From positions 38,771,691 to 38,835,690 of the forward strand of contig CM076148.1 of NCBI GenBank assembly GCA_038025085.1: DNA of 64,000 bases, read 5' to 3'. Below are positions 1 through 13,400 of this stretch, in pieces; the first letter of the stretch is position 1; every line of letters starts with the position of its first letter. The position numbers and the translations under genes are program-made. Under the pieces are notes generated by a model. It was not told the origin of the DNA and did no database searches. It saw nothing but the letters and a program-made list of their open reading frames with translations. The stretch comes from Tetragonia tetragonoides (Eukaryota; Streptophyta; Magnoliopsida; Caryophyllales; Aizoaceae).

Positions 1-252
1 TATAATAATTGAAAAAAAGTTGAGATTATAATAATTGAAATAAAAGTGAAATAGAGTTGTTTGGAGTATAATTTGTTTCCTAATATGTTAGGAAGTCAAT
101 AAAGTAGAGATTTTGTAGGAGATTTATAAGGAAGTTATTTTCAAGTAATTTAAATAAATAAGTAATAATCTCAAAAAAAAAAAAAAAGCTAATTTATTGG
201 AATAAACATTACTTATTAAAAGGAAAATCCAAGAGTGAAGATCAAAAGCATC
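1..252. other. AT-rich intergenic DNA, no gene seen
   Basis: Very AT-rich sequence with short direct repeats of an ataataattgaaa-like motif in the first 60 bases and an A-run near 173. I see no coding frame or RNA gene. Confidence 0.6.
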
Positions 253-530
253 CACTAATTCACCTTTGACTTAAATTCAATTTAGTTCAGTTCAGTTCAG
301 TCCAGTCCAGTTCATGTGTAACTTTATTACTCATATAACTTTTTATTCCGAAATAATTTCATGATGAAAATTATGTCATCGGAAAGATCTCAAAGCATAC
401 TTTCAAATGAGTCTAATATTGACTATGTTTGGACGAATTTTAAATGGTGAACAGTCAAGTTCAAAAAATCAATTAAGTTCAGTTCAATTCAGATCAGATC
501 AGTTTTATCCAGGTGAATCAAACGGAGTCT
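253..530. mobile_element. Degenerate TTA-type MITE relic
   Basis: This stretch is alignable by eye with the intact MITE at 61645-61914. Both share the central part (TTTTTATTCCGAAATAAT, then a GTCATCGGAAA motif) and the end (TGAATCAAACGGAG). The right terminus is recognisable near 512-528, but the left terminal inverted repeat is eroded or was never present. It carries runs of the ttcag motif typical of this MITE group. It codes for nothing. Confidence 0.55.
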
Positions 531-2984
531 AAGTATCCACTAAGAAAGAGACCATACCCAACTCAAAAGCATCTACTAAATAGGAGACCATACAATGGCC
601 TTAAAACCCAAAAGCCAAAAGGTGCCACAGTGAAAAACGTGATTCAAGTGGAGACTAATTACGTACCATTACTAAGCCACTGGAGGGAGCTCAATTCTAA
701 TATGACTCAGACGGAGGATCCATGTCACACTCAACTCCGTAATTAGATCTTCTTCTTCCCCATCAGTGCCATCGTCCAATTCTTTTTCATCTTCTATGTC
801 GTCTTCTTCATCCCGTTGAGGAGGATCATCCATTTCATCTCCATTTCCATTCAACCCTCGCGGCGGTTGGCCAAGGGTGGTAAAGAACCACAACTTCATG
901 CTCGATGTTTGTTGCATCTGAAGCATTGGAAGATGAACCTGAGTTGACTGAAACATTCTGAGGCTAATCCTATGCAACATGTTTGTAATATTTCTGCTAC
1001 AAGTAGACATAAGATGAGAGGAAACAAAAAACAGATTTAAAATGTATCGGAGTACCGAGCAAGTGAGCCAGCCATCCTTTGCTTCGGAATTTCCAATGTC
1101 ACTTTAGTGTTAAGTTTTCCAAGGTGCCAATTTTCACCGATTGATCTCCTCAATGATATATCACTATGTATTCAATTAATTATTTTACTTTTGGGTTTTG
1201 TTATGTTATGTTAAATTATTTGTTTTTATTTAATTTAATTTTTTTTTGAAAAGGCAAGGATGACCCATTAGAAAGCAAGGATAACCTACTTTACAGATTA
1301 TCCTAAAGTGTCTTTCACAAAATTAAATTAGTGAAAGACATATCGAACGAATTCGACGAATAAGTAACCAAAAGCAATAGAGACCAAAGTGAAAAAAAAA
1401 TCCACACATCATTGACATATGTTGAAGCCAAACAACCCAGAATCCACCAACAAGTAATAACACTTTGAAAAACTAAACTATATATCACCAAAGTAATAAC
1501 ACTTTCAAGAGTTTAAATTCATCTTTAAGCTAAAATAAAAAAAATAAAAATTCATTCTTATGGTTTGCTCAGCCTGAAATGGAGAAGTCTTTGAGTGGAG
1601 AATTCCAAATAATAAGGCTAACCATATAATTGTGGTGAAAACAGTTAGAAAGGTACCATACTTATGGTAAAATTGCTTAAATGAGGACAAATTATTTAAA
1701 ATAATATCAATATCGGAAATTGGGGAATGAGGATCATAGGAAAGAGATCACTTGGGCTTGCGGGCTCTGGGTTTTCTGTTTCCGGGCAGCATACACTTTG
1801 AGGATTCGAACATGTGTTAAGTGGAAATAAAGTAACAGGACCAAATGAAAAAAAATAAAAAAATAACAGGACCAACTCCTCAACCACCGAGCTACTCTGT
1901 ATTTTATGCTACTGTTTACTAATTAATATATTTATTCTAACTTTGACTCTTACGGGATAACAACTTTATCTATATTTTTTTTCTTCCCATGGAATCCTCT
2001 AACTTTCAATAGATCAATTTACATTCGAAAACATTCTTGTTGGTTAAATAAGAATTAAATTTGGCATACATGTCTCCAGTATATGAAATATTAATGCAAG
2101 CACGTATAGACACCATTTTATAATTCGTTGCCGATGTTATCTAAATTGTTGCCTAAACAAGCATCAATACTAGAACTGTTGCATTATAAAACAACCTCCA
2201 TTATATTGTTGTTGTTAATTGCAACTAACTATTACCTTAGGTAAGAAATGGACATCAATTTTGATTAATGTTGCCTTATTATTTAAAGCAATAATTTTAG
2301 TAGCGTTGTAAAAAAATCATGTACAACAAATTGAAGTTGATTGCAACACAAGCAAACTGTTGCGCCTCGGATAACCAAAGATAACAATTTAAATGTTGTT
2401 GGAGTTTTATGTGTTGCATATTCCCACTTTTATTGTAATACAAGTTTATTAAATGAGTTGGGAAAAAGAAGCTAGACACATAAAATATCAACTATTTGAA
2501 GACTATATTTTATACATAGGTACAAGAAAAATAATGTATAAGAAGTAAACGTAAAGACTTCACAAGGAAAAATAGAGTTAGGAAAATTTAGACCTAATGG
2601 GTAATAGTAGCACAGTGTTGAATGGTGATCACCTTTTGGCAACTTGAAAAGAGGTAATAATAATCATAATAGCGTAATTCTCAAGTGATTGATGAATTAA
2701 GTATTGACTATTATCAATTATATACTTCCTTCGATGCAATATGATAATCCTTCCCTTTATAAATTTCAATGTTAGAAGTTTCAGTGCCTGTCGTACTAAG
2801 AACCACTTATAAAAAAATGTATTAATAAATATTACGTCTTTGAATTGGTATATGTTTAGTTGTTACTTTATTACTATTGCTTGAGTTGAGTATGTCAATT
2901 GTCTACCAAAGTCGGATGATACGCCACAAACCCCGTAACAATTATATGTATTCTCACCAACCTTGGTTTTTTCACAAAATTTCG
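531..2984. other. Intergenic, no supported gene
   Basis: About 2.4 kb without a convincing gene. An acidic open frame on the minus strand (672-1010) has no recognisable domain, start context or partner exon. Around 2100-2400 there are many gttgc/gcaac words, suggestive of an old repeat, but I could not define termini. Confidence 0.5.
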
Positions 2985-3085
2985 TATAAGGCGGCCTCAA
3001 GATGAGCCCCCTCTCATACAAATATAATGTAATGTTGACGTCATGCTTGTATACAGAGGTAACTTCATCTTGAGGCGACCTCATA
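2985..3085. repeat. Fold-back inverted repeat (21-bp arms)
   Basis: The left arm at 2985-3005 contains GGCCTCAAGATGA. The right arm at 3065-3085 contains TCATCTTGAGGC. They are reverse complements over 21 bases with about three mismatches, around a loop of roughly 59 bases. This looks like a small fold-back element or the remains of a MITE. No open frame is involved. Confidence 0.55.
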
Positions 3086-4188
3086 CAAGACTTATTGTTG
3101 TTCTTTTATATCTTTCTATATCATCGGTGTAAATCTTTTTGAATACTGTATTTATTAGTATCATAATACTATAGATCGATAATTACATAGACAAATGAAT
3201 ATTGTGAATTAGAGAATGCTTTTTTAATTTTTTTTTATTTATTTTTAACATAAGGTCACCCGAAATTTGTTGATGTAGGATTAATCGTTGTTGTACCAAA
3301 TCGATAATGAATGGGTAAAGTGTGTTCCCGGTAACTGATGTTTGAGTCTCTACTTATAAGAATCAAATTATGACCTTATTGTCTAAAAGATACTGAATAA
3401 CTCACAATGACCAGGACTTGATCATGATTATTGAGTCAATGTTTACTTTAAATTAGTGTATAAACTTGTGATGTAATTTGCATATATATACCCTCAATAA
3501 TAATCATGAAATGATCTCCAACATATTATAGTAACAAGTAACAACCTCAAGTTAAATTTTTTGACAGACTACCCCTCAAAACAAAAAGAAAAAAAAAAAA
3601 GAAAAAAAAAGACAAACTTCTTTGCTGCATGAACCTAACCTTGATGTTAATATCTTAGTTTTTGAGAGTAAATGGTTGTTAAATTATATTGTGGTTATAT
3701 GAGTGAAGGCAGTGGATATCACGTTCTAGATTTCTAACCAAATGCTACTTTATTAGTCCCATCTATTTTATATAGTCCATCATTGACGATCATTAACACT
3801 AGCTTGGCCTTTTGAAGAAAGAGCATCAAATCGATAATGTTCACTATTTGTTTCTTTCCTTTTGAAACCTGGCCTCTCACAATTTCACCCTTGTTTCCAG
3901 TTCAAAATTGATAGATTACTTGTATAAATGAAAGTGGAAATTGATGGGCTTAACTGAATATATAGAAATTAATCCAGTGGAAAATATGTTCATTATAAAT
4001 TATTTTATGATCTGCTTTTGAAAAATAATTATATATTCAGTAAACAAAATGTATAAACTTTTTGATGACATTATGTGGAAAAACCTTATTACACAAATGG
4101 TCTATGTATTAGGTCAGATATTAATTGGTTTAGGTTTTGAGAAGACTATGGACGAGAGGAGGCCAAATACTCATTTAAGTGAAAATTA
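3086..4188. other. Intergenic, no gene seen
   Basis: AT-rich sequence with an A-rich simple tract around 3581-3612. I see no coding exon, RNA gene or bounded repeat. Confidence 0.5.
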
Positions 4189-4492
4189 TTAGGGTCTGTT
4201 CGACAATAATTAGTTATACCTGTAGTATTAGTTATTTTACTAGTGGTTAGTGTTAAACTAGCTATTAGCGGTTTGTAGTGGTATATAGCTGTTAGTTGTT
4301 TACTGGGTTGTGTGTTCGGCTAAGTTGGTTGTTGAGTTAACTGATAAATGTAAAATGACTGAAAACGACATCCTCAATAATATAATAATAATTATAATTA
4401 TAATAATTATTATTTAATTATCTTAGTTAATTTGTGGTTCTTTTTGGTTGCTTCTTCTCATTCTATAAGATATTATAATAATATTTATAAGA

Positions 4493-6419
4493 CTAGTTTT
4501 AAAACCCGTGCGATGTACGGGTTAAGTAAAAATACTCCCTAATAACCTATAATTATTAAAGTAATAATTAAAATATGAAAAAGTAATGTATAACTCGCAT
4601 GTTTACCAAGTATGGATGATGTCAGTTATCACGCCTCGTGTAAAAGCTGTCTCAAACTCCCCAACATTAGAATTGTAGAATTGTAGTTACATTAGAATTA
4701 GGATTCTAAGACTCCCAAACATTTTACATCAAACATTTTTTTGTTTGTATTCTTGCTTAGGTGGCGTGCTCTTAAAATTGGCGCTCTTAAAATTGTAGAG
4801 TTTTAAAACCCTGGCAATGCACGGATTAAGTGCAAATTTATGCAATTAATATTTTCAGTTCATATATGTGTTGGTCCCTATTAAAAAAAAATTAACTATT
4901 TAAATCTAAAGTTATATACAACAAAACTCTAATAAAAAAAATATCATACATATACACCTACAATTCAAACCCCAATAGATCAAAATCTCTACATCATCCT
5001 CATTTATATAAAATAATTAAAAAGTCACTATTTGGCTTGAAACACTTCTTGTAGTCTACTCATTTGTCCATATCAACAACTCACTTTTTCACCTTTTGTC
5101 CAAAGACCAATGGCTAAGTAAAAATACTTATTTAAACCCTTTTTGCAATTTAAGCTACCTTGTAAAATTTTCATATTCTAAGCAAAATTCTATACAATGG
5201 GAACAATATATTAGTCATCAATGTCTCGACCAATAGTATGTAAGAGTTTATATCAAATTTTAGAAGATAAGTGCATACCTAAATACGAATTATCCAAATA
5301 TGTTATTAAATTTTAGTATTGTAACATCTCTGTGGTACCAATCGTATATCTTGAAACATTCTAAAATTAAGTGAGAATGATATATAAATTAATGGCTTCT
5401 CTATATACCTCAACCACTAATTACTAAGAATTCACCTGTAATTGCAATTGTAAGAAGCATGCAAAACTTATAAAAAATGCTCAAGGTTAAAAAGACAAAA
5501 ACAATGAGATTGGGGACTTGGGGTGTTAAAAATTAATATGAAAATATTATACAATAATACAACATGAAGATTAAAGGCAAGAACACAATATGGAAAAATA
5601 CCCATCCTTATATGACCATAATTGCATGTAGTTGCCAATCATTGAATGAAAAGCATACCTACAAAAATTATACCATTAATTAGCACCAAAAGAAAAAGAA
5701 ATTTTTTTGTCAAGCAAAAATTCACTCTAAGCTTTGTAATAGGGGTGGGGGACGTGAGAAAAGTTTGGGGGGGGGGGGGGGGGGGGAAGGAAAACAAATT
5801 CTTTTTTGCTTTTTTTTTTGGTCAGAGCAAGGGAAAACAAATTATTAAGCATGGGAGATCAGAAGAACGTATATTATATAGATATAAGGGATGAAGGATA
5901 AGTTTTGAAGGAATAGGTTATAGGCTATGGGAGATAATAATTGTTAAGTTTCTACTCAAACTCTAATTTCTAACTTTTCAATATTATTCAAAATTTAAAA
6001 AAATATTTTTAGTCAATTATAATTAGATGATGAGGTGGCGCGTCCTATGATCTTTGGTTAGATGACACACTCAATGCTCCCGAAAAGTGTTTATTTATAT
6101 GTTCTAAACATATAATAAATGCATCTCGTTCTGAAGCATTTTTCGATCCGAATCTGATGGTTTAAAATTTATTTTTTTTTAGATGTATAGAAACCGTTAT
6201 ATTTGATTTTAAAAAATTGACAAAGATCTGTTATAATCCTTATAAAATTTTAGAAGTTTATCAATAACTAATTTTACACCGATAAGGATGCTAAGACTCC
6301 TACATGTTTTAGACAAATTATTTTTTGTCTTTATCCCGCTTAGGTGGCGCGCTCTTAAAATTCTCGCCTATGTGGCGTGCCTCATTGCTCCCGAAATATG
6401 CCTCCTTTATATATATTGA
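4493..6419 (-). mobile_element. Non-autonomous Helitron (minus strand)
   Basis: Read on the minus strand, the 3' end has the Helitron signature: a GC-rich hairpin (CCCGTACATCGCACGGG) followed by a short AT stretch and CTAG, next to a host T (an A at 4492 on the plus strand). The 5' side contains TATATATAAAGGAGGCATA and TTTCGGGAGC, shared with the Helitron at 19825-20571. The exact 5' terminus is blurred by a TGAT microsatellite at 6417-6441. A second, degenerate copy of the 3' end (TTTTAAAACCCTGGCAATG) lies about 305 bp inside, at 4799. No Rep/helicase coding sequence is present. Confidence 0.7.
5767..5786. repeat. Uninterrupted run of 20 G
   Basis: Twenty consecutive guanines inside the Helitron. 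Such a run can form G-quadruplexes and is prone to length error in sequencing. Confidence 0.95.
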
Positions 6420-6441
6420 TTGATTGATTGATTGATTGATT
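6417..6441. repeat. (TGAT)n microsatellite
   Basis: Six tandem TGAT units sit exactly at the 5' terminus of the minus-strand Helitron and hide the precise insertion point. Confidence 0.9.
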
Positions 6442-6984
6442 AAGAATCATGTACTCTTTGATCATGCATGCATCTTACATTCTTACTTCAAAAAATCAAT
6501 GATCATGCATCAGGGAGAATTGGAAAGGCAAGGGGACAAAGGAAGAATTAGACTTGTCATTTTCTAGTATATACAACATCAATAGGCTAGTTTTGGGATT
6601 TATCTACCAACCAGATGGTGAAACGTTAATTTAATTAACGTTTAGCAATCACTAGTAAAAACACTGTAAACCACTTTCAAACACTACTATGTACTAAAAG
6701 ATAACCAAACATCCAAAATTATTATAGCAGTAGTTAAACTTAACCTCTACCCTAAAAGCTGTTGTCGAACACGCCCTAATTAGATAGACTGAAGTTTGAT
6801 TTATATTGTCTCAAAATTCCCATAAAATGCCATGGTAGTGATGGTTACATTACAACTAATTGAACTAACAACAAATCCTAAAGATGGGTCACTATACAAC
6901 GTGTGCGACGTTTGTAGTACAACGTAACAAAACTGTTCTAAAACCTCTAAGACGGTTGCTTCAGGTGAACCAAACAACGTTCAT

Positions 6985-7050
6985 TTAACTCTCTCTACCT
7001 TTCTCGTGAATTCTCTCTCCTCTCTCCTCTCTCCTCTCTTCTCTCCCACG
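6985..7050 (+). promoter_or_regulatory. CT-rich promoter / 5' leader tract
   Basis: A dense ctctc-rich pyrimidine tract begins about 380 bp before the O-fucosyltransferase start codon. Pyrimidine patches and CT-rich leaders are common around plant transcription starts, so I infer that transcription begins in or just after this tract. No clear TATA box stands out immediately upstream. Confidence 0.45.
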
Positions 7051-7327
7051 GTTTCTGTGCACATTATTACAAAAGATCAGATTTCCAATTCCTCGATCAA
7101 CATTACATTACATTATACAATTTAGGGTTCATCTCAATCCCAAATCATCCTAATTTTCCTCATCATTATACACCAAAACCTAACATTTTCAAACCCCCCT
7201 ACATTCCCCACAACATTAAGCTCTTCAATCAAACACTTGACTCTCCACATTGTGTTCTTCATTCGTCAAAACCCCCCAAATTCGACGTTTTGTTGTTGTT
7301 AGGCAGTTAAAAATCGACACTTTCTCG

Positions 7328-7342
7328 ATGAATCGGCGATGA
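7328..7342 (+). promoter_or_regulatory. uORF1, four codons
   Basis: An ATG at 7328 is followed by three sense codons and TGA at 7340-7342. The stop overlaps the start of a second upstream ORF. It lies 22 bases before the main start codon and, if inside the leader as expected, could reduce initiation at the main ATG. Confidence 0.6.
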
Positions 7343-7410
7343 GGCTGTTGGAGGAGAGAGAGAAATGGAGGTTAGATCAGACGGTGGTGGATTGCAAATA
7401 CAACAAGTAA
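7339..7410 (+). promoter_or_regulatory. uORF2 overlapping the main start
   Basis: An ATG at 7339 opens a 23-codon frame ending with TAA at 7408-7410, in a different frame from the main coding sequence that starts at 7365. Ribosomes that start here would pass the main ATG, so this overlap is a plausible translational brake. Its presence in the mRNA is inferred from the promoter position, not shown. Confidence 0.6.
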
Positions 7411-10400
7411 GGTCCGATAAGATAACAGTGGCGCCTGTGATTGCGAGAACTAGGTTAAAAGTATGGTTTATTAGGGTTTGTTCGAGTATTTTGTTGTGGA
7501 CTTGTTTGGTTCAGCTTGTTGCTGTTGGTGAGCTATGGCGTCCTCGTTTTATCATTGCCGGAATTTCTCATAAAGTGTCGGAAAGTTCTCCGACGCCTTC
7601 GCTTCGTGTCGGTGAGACGGCGGTCTCATCACCCCCACCACCACCTCTTCGTCCTTCAAGTGAGTTCAACTTTATCATGTATTAGATTGAAATACCTTTA
7701 TTTTATATTAATGTGGTATAATAATGCTGGTGGAATTGGGTTATTGGTTTAGTTGTTACATAAAAGTTGAAGTTTGGTGATTAATGGGTAATTGAGAAAA
7801 TTATAGTTGTGAAATGTGGATGATTGGGGTGGTATTGGGTTAATTTTATCCTGGATCTGTTTATGTGGTTTAGCCGTTTATTGAATAGTACATATGTAGG
7901 TAATTTAAAAAAAAAAAGAACTACATTTGGATTAGTTTTGATGATAAAGGTTGAATTTTGAGGTTGCATGCAAATTAATTGCTAAGGACAAATGAGAATC
8001 TGGAGCCTTATCTTTTGGGGTACAAGACAAAAAAGGTTGGCTATATTTTGAATTCACCCAAATTTACTGACTTTTGTCTCTGTAAATGGCTAGAGTTGAT
8101 AGTAGTAGTGCGGTGGTTGAACAGTTTTGTTAGATATTTCGCCAGTCCCTGAGTGGGTATATTAGAGTACTGAGAAATTTGAGAAGTTTTGGTGAGCTGT
8201 TGAGGAAATGGGGTGTTTTCTGGTTGACAAGTTTCTGCATATCATGAGAATGGAGGTTTGTTTTTGTCACTAATTTATGGAAATGAGGACGGTTCAGGAT
8301 GTGGTTCTACTTCATTTCCCTAATTGTGTGGATTGTCTATATAAGGAGCTCTGCTATCCATTATTATAGCCATTATGTGGCGCCATGGAGGTCATCAAAG
8401 TAGAATTTATACACTAAACATTGAGTACAATTATGAGTAATTTGCATTCTGGGGGAATTTTAGCTGGTAAGACCTCTAAGGTCTATTTGAGAGGTCCTAG
8501 GTTCGAGTCCCCTCAAAGCCACTAGAGGTTTTCGTGGTCTTTAGCTTCAGGGCCCATGGGATTAGTCAAGCAAAGCTTGGATACCCAGTTTATCTAAAAG
8601 AAATTAATTTACATATCTTGCTCAGGGAATGCATTTTCTGAACATAAACAAACCAGTTGTGCACACTCATATAATCCATAGCTTGGGAAGATAGAGCAAG
8701 CGCAAGAATGATGATGGGAAATTCTATTAGCATCACGTATAGTAATTCCATATCAGTTTTATGACGATTTCATCAATTTTTTTGTCGTTTCACAAAGTTT
8801 AGGACTCATTCTGTTTGAACTGCCTTGATCTTAGTTTAGTGAAACTGGAGAACTATTTCGCATTGCTTTAACTTCCCTTTCTGGTTTTGTAGTTGATTTT
8901 TAATTCTAAGCTACTTTCTACTTGAAAAGTTTTTGTCTTCCTCCTGCCCATTTTACCTTATCTTGATAATAATCTTTATATACAAAGATACGTAGAGTAG
9001 CTAGAAAAGGTAAATCAGATCATCAGTCCTTCCATTTCTGGTTTCAGGAAACTACACAAGCAATGGCTTTTTAAGAGTTACATGCAATGGAGGCTTGAAC
9101 CAAATGCGTGCTGCGGTTCGTGTTCTTTTCTATTTTTCTTCTTCGGTTAGTTTACATACTCAAGGTTATCAACTTAGATTGTGTCACAATTTCAGATGTG
9201 TGACATGGTGACCATAGCTCGATTTTTAAATCTCACTTTGGTTGTGCCAGAGCTTGATAAGACATCCTTCTGGGCAGATACAAGGTATATTGGTTTCCAG
9301 CTGATGTAATAGTTTTTTTTTATGGTTATGTTCTCTGAATTTTAACCTCTCGAGATTCTTGCTGCAGTGACTTCGACGACATCTTTGATGTGAATCATTT
9401 CATTAGTTCCCTAAGGGATGAGGTTCGGATAATCAAAAAGCTACCAAAGAGGTTTAATAGGAAGTATGGATTCCAGCTGCTGGTGATGCAACCAGTCAGC
9501 TGGTCAAGTGAAAAGTACTATTTGCAACAGGTTTGTGCCCCTTCAATTTAGTAACAATTGAGGACAAAAAGTGTCGGAGCAAGAAGAATGTTATCTAGAT
9601 TTCTGTTTTTGTCTGCATGGACAATTATTTAAATGCCTATGAATGTCCTAGATAATTTAAATGCCACAAAGACTTGTTGATGAATCCATGGTACAAAATA
9701 CACATTCTATTACATTTATTCAAGAAAAAATATTGACCGGTGGTACCGTGCTACCTTTGAGAATGTCAAAAGCTTGAAGGCCGAAGTCTTTCAATTGAAT
9801 GCTTTATGTATTTGGGTTATTGAGATTAGGTTCCCTTGTTCAATCTTTGATAATTAAATTCTGTAGTTTTTTGGTATACAGTCGATCTTGACTAAGATCC
9901 TTTAGAGCTCGCTGAGTTGAGTTCATCAAGTTGGGCGTCTTCCAATTAATTGAAGGAGGTTTTTTAGTTCGTATCAATCTGAGTTCAGGTTTCCACTTTA
10001 GATGTTATCATATCTGCAGTGGCAATAACAGAGTAGGCATCTGATAGCTTGGTAAGCTGGCAGATGAGATGAGATCATTCTTATAAACTGATTCTCTTTT
10101 GCTCTTTTAGACATCCTGTGCTGAAATAGGTACCACTAAGTCTATCATGGATTTCAAAAATTGTTCTCTTAATTGTATGTCAGATGTCACCATTTAACAT
10201 GTGGCCAAAATGGAATGCTCTGCGGAACTCCCTAGTAGGCAAATTGTTCACTGAATTCATTTGGATGTTTTAATCTAATGAGAACTGACGTTTCAGTTGC
10301 TACGAAAGCAGAAGGTAATGAAAAATAAACTTAAAAAAAAAAAATTGTTGTAGTGATGCTTGCATCGGAAACTCATCTGTCAAATAACCAACTACCTGAG

Positions 10401-13400
10401 TAATCATGACCCCGCAAGTTGCTTCTAGCGAAATTCGTAAAATTTATTTAAGACAACCTCAGACCTGTTGACTGGTTTCTGTATTTTAACTATCCTGTTT
10501 CTCTTTTAGCACATCAGGTAAATGGCTGATTAGTATTATAATAATTTCCTATCCGCTCTTTATCTTCTTCGCTTATAGGCATTATTCTAATATGCAGGTC
10601 TTGCCGCTTTTCAACAAGCATAAGGTCATACATTTTAACAAAACAGATGCACGGTTAGCAAACAACGGACTTCCGCTAGATTTCCAAAGGCTCAGGTGCC
10701 GCGTTAACTTTCAGGCCCTTAAATTTACTCCTAAGATTGAGGCTTTGGGCCACAAGTTGATTCGAATGCTTCAAGAAAAGGGACCGTTCATTGCTTTGCA
10801 TCTAAGATATGAGATGGACATGTTGGCTTTCTCTGGTTGTAACCATGGTTGTAGTGAGGAAGAAGCCGAGGAGCTCAAGCGGTTGAGGTATGTTTCGCAT
10901 GTTTAGCTTTCCATCATTTGAGTGCTATAACGTTTTCTCTAAGTCTATCTTAGCATGTTAGTTGTACCCGTATATTAGTTGTAGCCGTAGGTGCAACTTG
11001 AAAATAATCTGATAAACTATTTGGTAGCTCGAGAGTTGAAAAAACTAATTGCAAGCTTCAAGATCTGTAGCTTTTACTGAAAAGCTAGCTGGTTTTGCCA
11101 AACATATCCTAAGTCTAAGCACGGTAAACAATGAGAGAGAAGGTGGGGAGAGGGTAGATAATCATTTTGGAAGACTTTTAGTCTATGTTGCGTGAGACTT
11201 GGGTATAGGTCAGATACAATTGTCTATTTAGGTGTTTGTTGTCTTAGTTGGTAGTCATTAGGGCAGGAGAACAACTGCCATTGAGTTCCATCAATGGCTG
11301 TTGGATACTTGCATTAAATAGACACTTGTGGCTTTATATATATAAACACTACCACAATCTAGGTTAGTCGCACGGTGCAGCTCGCCCCATATTAAAGGCT
11401 TGGGAGGTCGAGATGAAACCTTATTAACCGCTTAATAAGGTAGTCAAGAATGCTGTTTTTGATAGACCTGCAAAAAAGGATTGGATACAAACATAGTAGT
11501 AGTAGTATTGGCTATATCTATATGTTTACTGGAAAATTATATCTTTTTTCAGATATAGTATAATATTTTTCCAAATCTAAAAAAATCTGGGAAATTTATA
11601 TTTTTACCAAAATTTCTCATCCAGAAATCCCAGGTATTGGCTTTTGGGGATTTGGATCGACTCTAGTTTAGCAATCAGGATGGGGATTGGGAAGTGCCAA
11701 AATGCCTTTTCTTTGACTTCCCAAACCCCGACTTATAAAATGGTGGCCAAGTTCCACGACCTGCACTAGCCTACTAATTCAGAAATAAAAGAGAAAAATA
11801 ATTAAGGAGAGAGAAAACAGTTTGAGGAATGGGATGGATACGTGTAGAAGGTTAAAATCAGGATTCAACGTGGTCCGATCAATTCTAAGCTGATTTATTT
11901 TGTTACTTTCCATTTGCTCTGCATATAATGTAATTGTTAATATGAGGGAAGTGGAGCATTACAGTGAGAGATGAGATCAATTGTTTCCTATCAGCTGTTT
12001 CCTTAAAACAGTAGTACCTTTCAATTTTCTGATGTGGTCTGGCATTGTACGTCATGGACATTTAGCATTTGCCGCATGTCTTCTGTGTAGGTATGCATAT
12101 CCTTGGTGGAGGGATAAGGAAATCAATTCTGAGGAGAAGAGATCTCACGGATTATGTCCTCTAACGCCTGAGGAGACGGTTTTAATTCTGCAAGCACTGG
12201 GTTTTGATAAGAACACCCAGATCTATATTGCCTCCGGTGAAATTTATGGTAGTGAAAAAAGACTCGCAGCTTTACGGGCTGCATTCCCTAATACGGTGAG
12301 TGTTGGTTTCTTTTTTTTTCTTTTTTCTTTCTTCAATGTTGTAGTTTGTATTCTTTCTTAGTACCTTATCTGACTTGATCGAGTTGGGTGTGCTTTAATA
12401 TAGTACTGTTAAGTTACTCATTCAATGGATGGGTTCTGTTATTTCGAGATCATGTGTTCAGATTGTTCTTTGTTTTTCTCAAAGTGTACTGTATCAATTG
12501 TTTGAGTTATTGGCTTGTTAGGAACTTTGTTAGTCTCCAGCTATGTTAAGCAGACTCAGCTAAAGGGTGTCGTATGGGTATGTGTCCAGCAGTTGAACTT
12601 AGTTACTAAAAACTTGGCTCTTTGTGTGCTTTTGGTCTAAAATGAAGTGTCAAACCTACGGTGGGAGTGTCTAAGTATCAGACACAGTACTTAAGGTGAA
12701 AAGAATGTTCCGGTTAAGGTCAAGGTGTCGCAAGGTAGAAGTTTGACAATGCTTTAGATTGCCCAAAATGAGGAAATTTGGTGAGTTTGGGATACAAAGG
12801 TCATTACAGACTTGATTGGCTTTTCTAATTGACAGGATTGGGTAGTAGATCTTAGGAATGCTCTGTTTATTTTTAAGTTTAAAACCTATCTTTCGTTCAA
12901 TTTCTTTGTTAATACTCCACTTTATTGCTTTTTGGCTTTTAATTTAATGCTTTATTATCCTGCCGTTGGAGTGCTATCCCAGAAGATTCGTTTCTTTTGT
13001 AGTTAGGTTTCAGAGTGCTGACATTTTCATAAAGATAAAAATAGATTTGATTGCTTTATAGCTGGTCTAAGACTTAGGAGTAAAGCTGAGTTGGCTAAAC
13101 TGGAAAAGAGTCAAGGTTAGTATGGAGAAGCGACAATATTTCATTACCAGTTGTAGGACAATGACCTTTTGGGGATGACCTTTAAATAGAGTCACTGATA
13201 TTCTTTTCGGATGTGGGGACTCTGGGGAGTAGCATTTCTACTGTCTTACAGTTGATCATTCTGGTTTCAGATAAAGAAGGATATGCTGCTTTATCCAGAT
13301 GATATACGGCTATTCCGTAATCATTCTTCACAAATGGCAGCTCTAGATTATATGGTTTCTGTCGCCAGTAATATATTCGTTCCTACTTACGATGGAAACA

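Larger units (their letters stand above)
4189..6779. mobile_element. TIR transposon/MITE with nested Helitron
   Basis: The left end reads TTAGGGTCTGTTCGACAA at 4189. The right end, as reverse complement, reads TTAGGGCGTGTTCGACAA and finishes at 6779. This gives 16 of 18 matching terminal bases, with TTA on both outer flanks (4186-4188 and 6780-6782). The 3-bp TTA-like target suggests a PIF/Harbinger-type MITE, but the superfamily is uncertain because TTA is also part of the TIR. Most of the interior is a Helitron inserted later (4493 to about 6419). Without it the element would be roughly 0.66 kb. No transposase frame is visible. Confidence 0.6.

Noticed and set aside
672..1010. Minus-strand open frame with an acidic Glu/Asp-rich stretch
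   Set aside because: No recognisable domain, no splice partners, and acidic low-complexity frames arise easily; the acidic run ends at no conserved feature. Not listed as a gene.
8455..8530. Possible tRNA gene inside intron 1 of the O-fucosyltransferase
   Set aside because: Box-B-like motif present, but no foldable tRNA arms; TSD-like flanks indicate a SINE.
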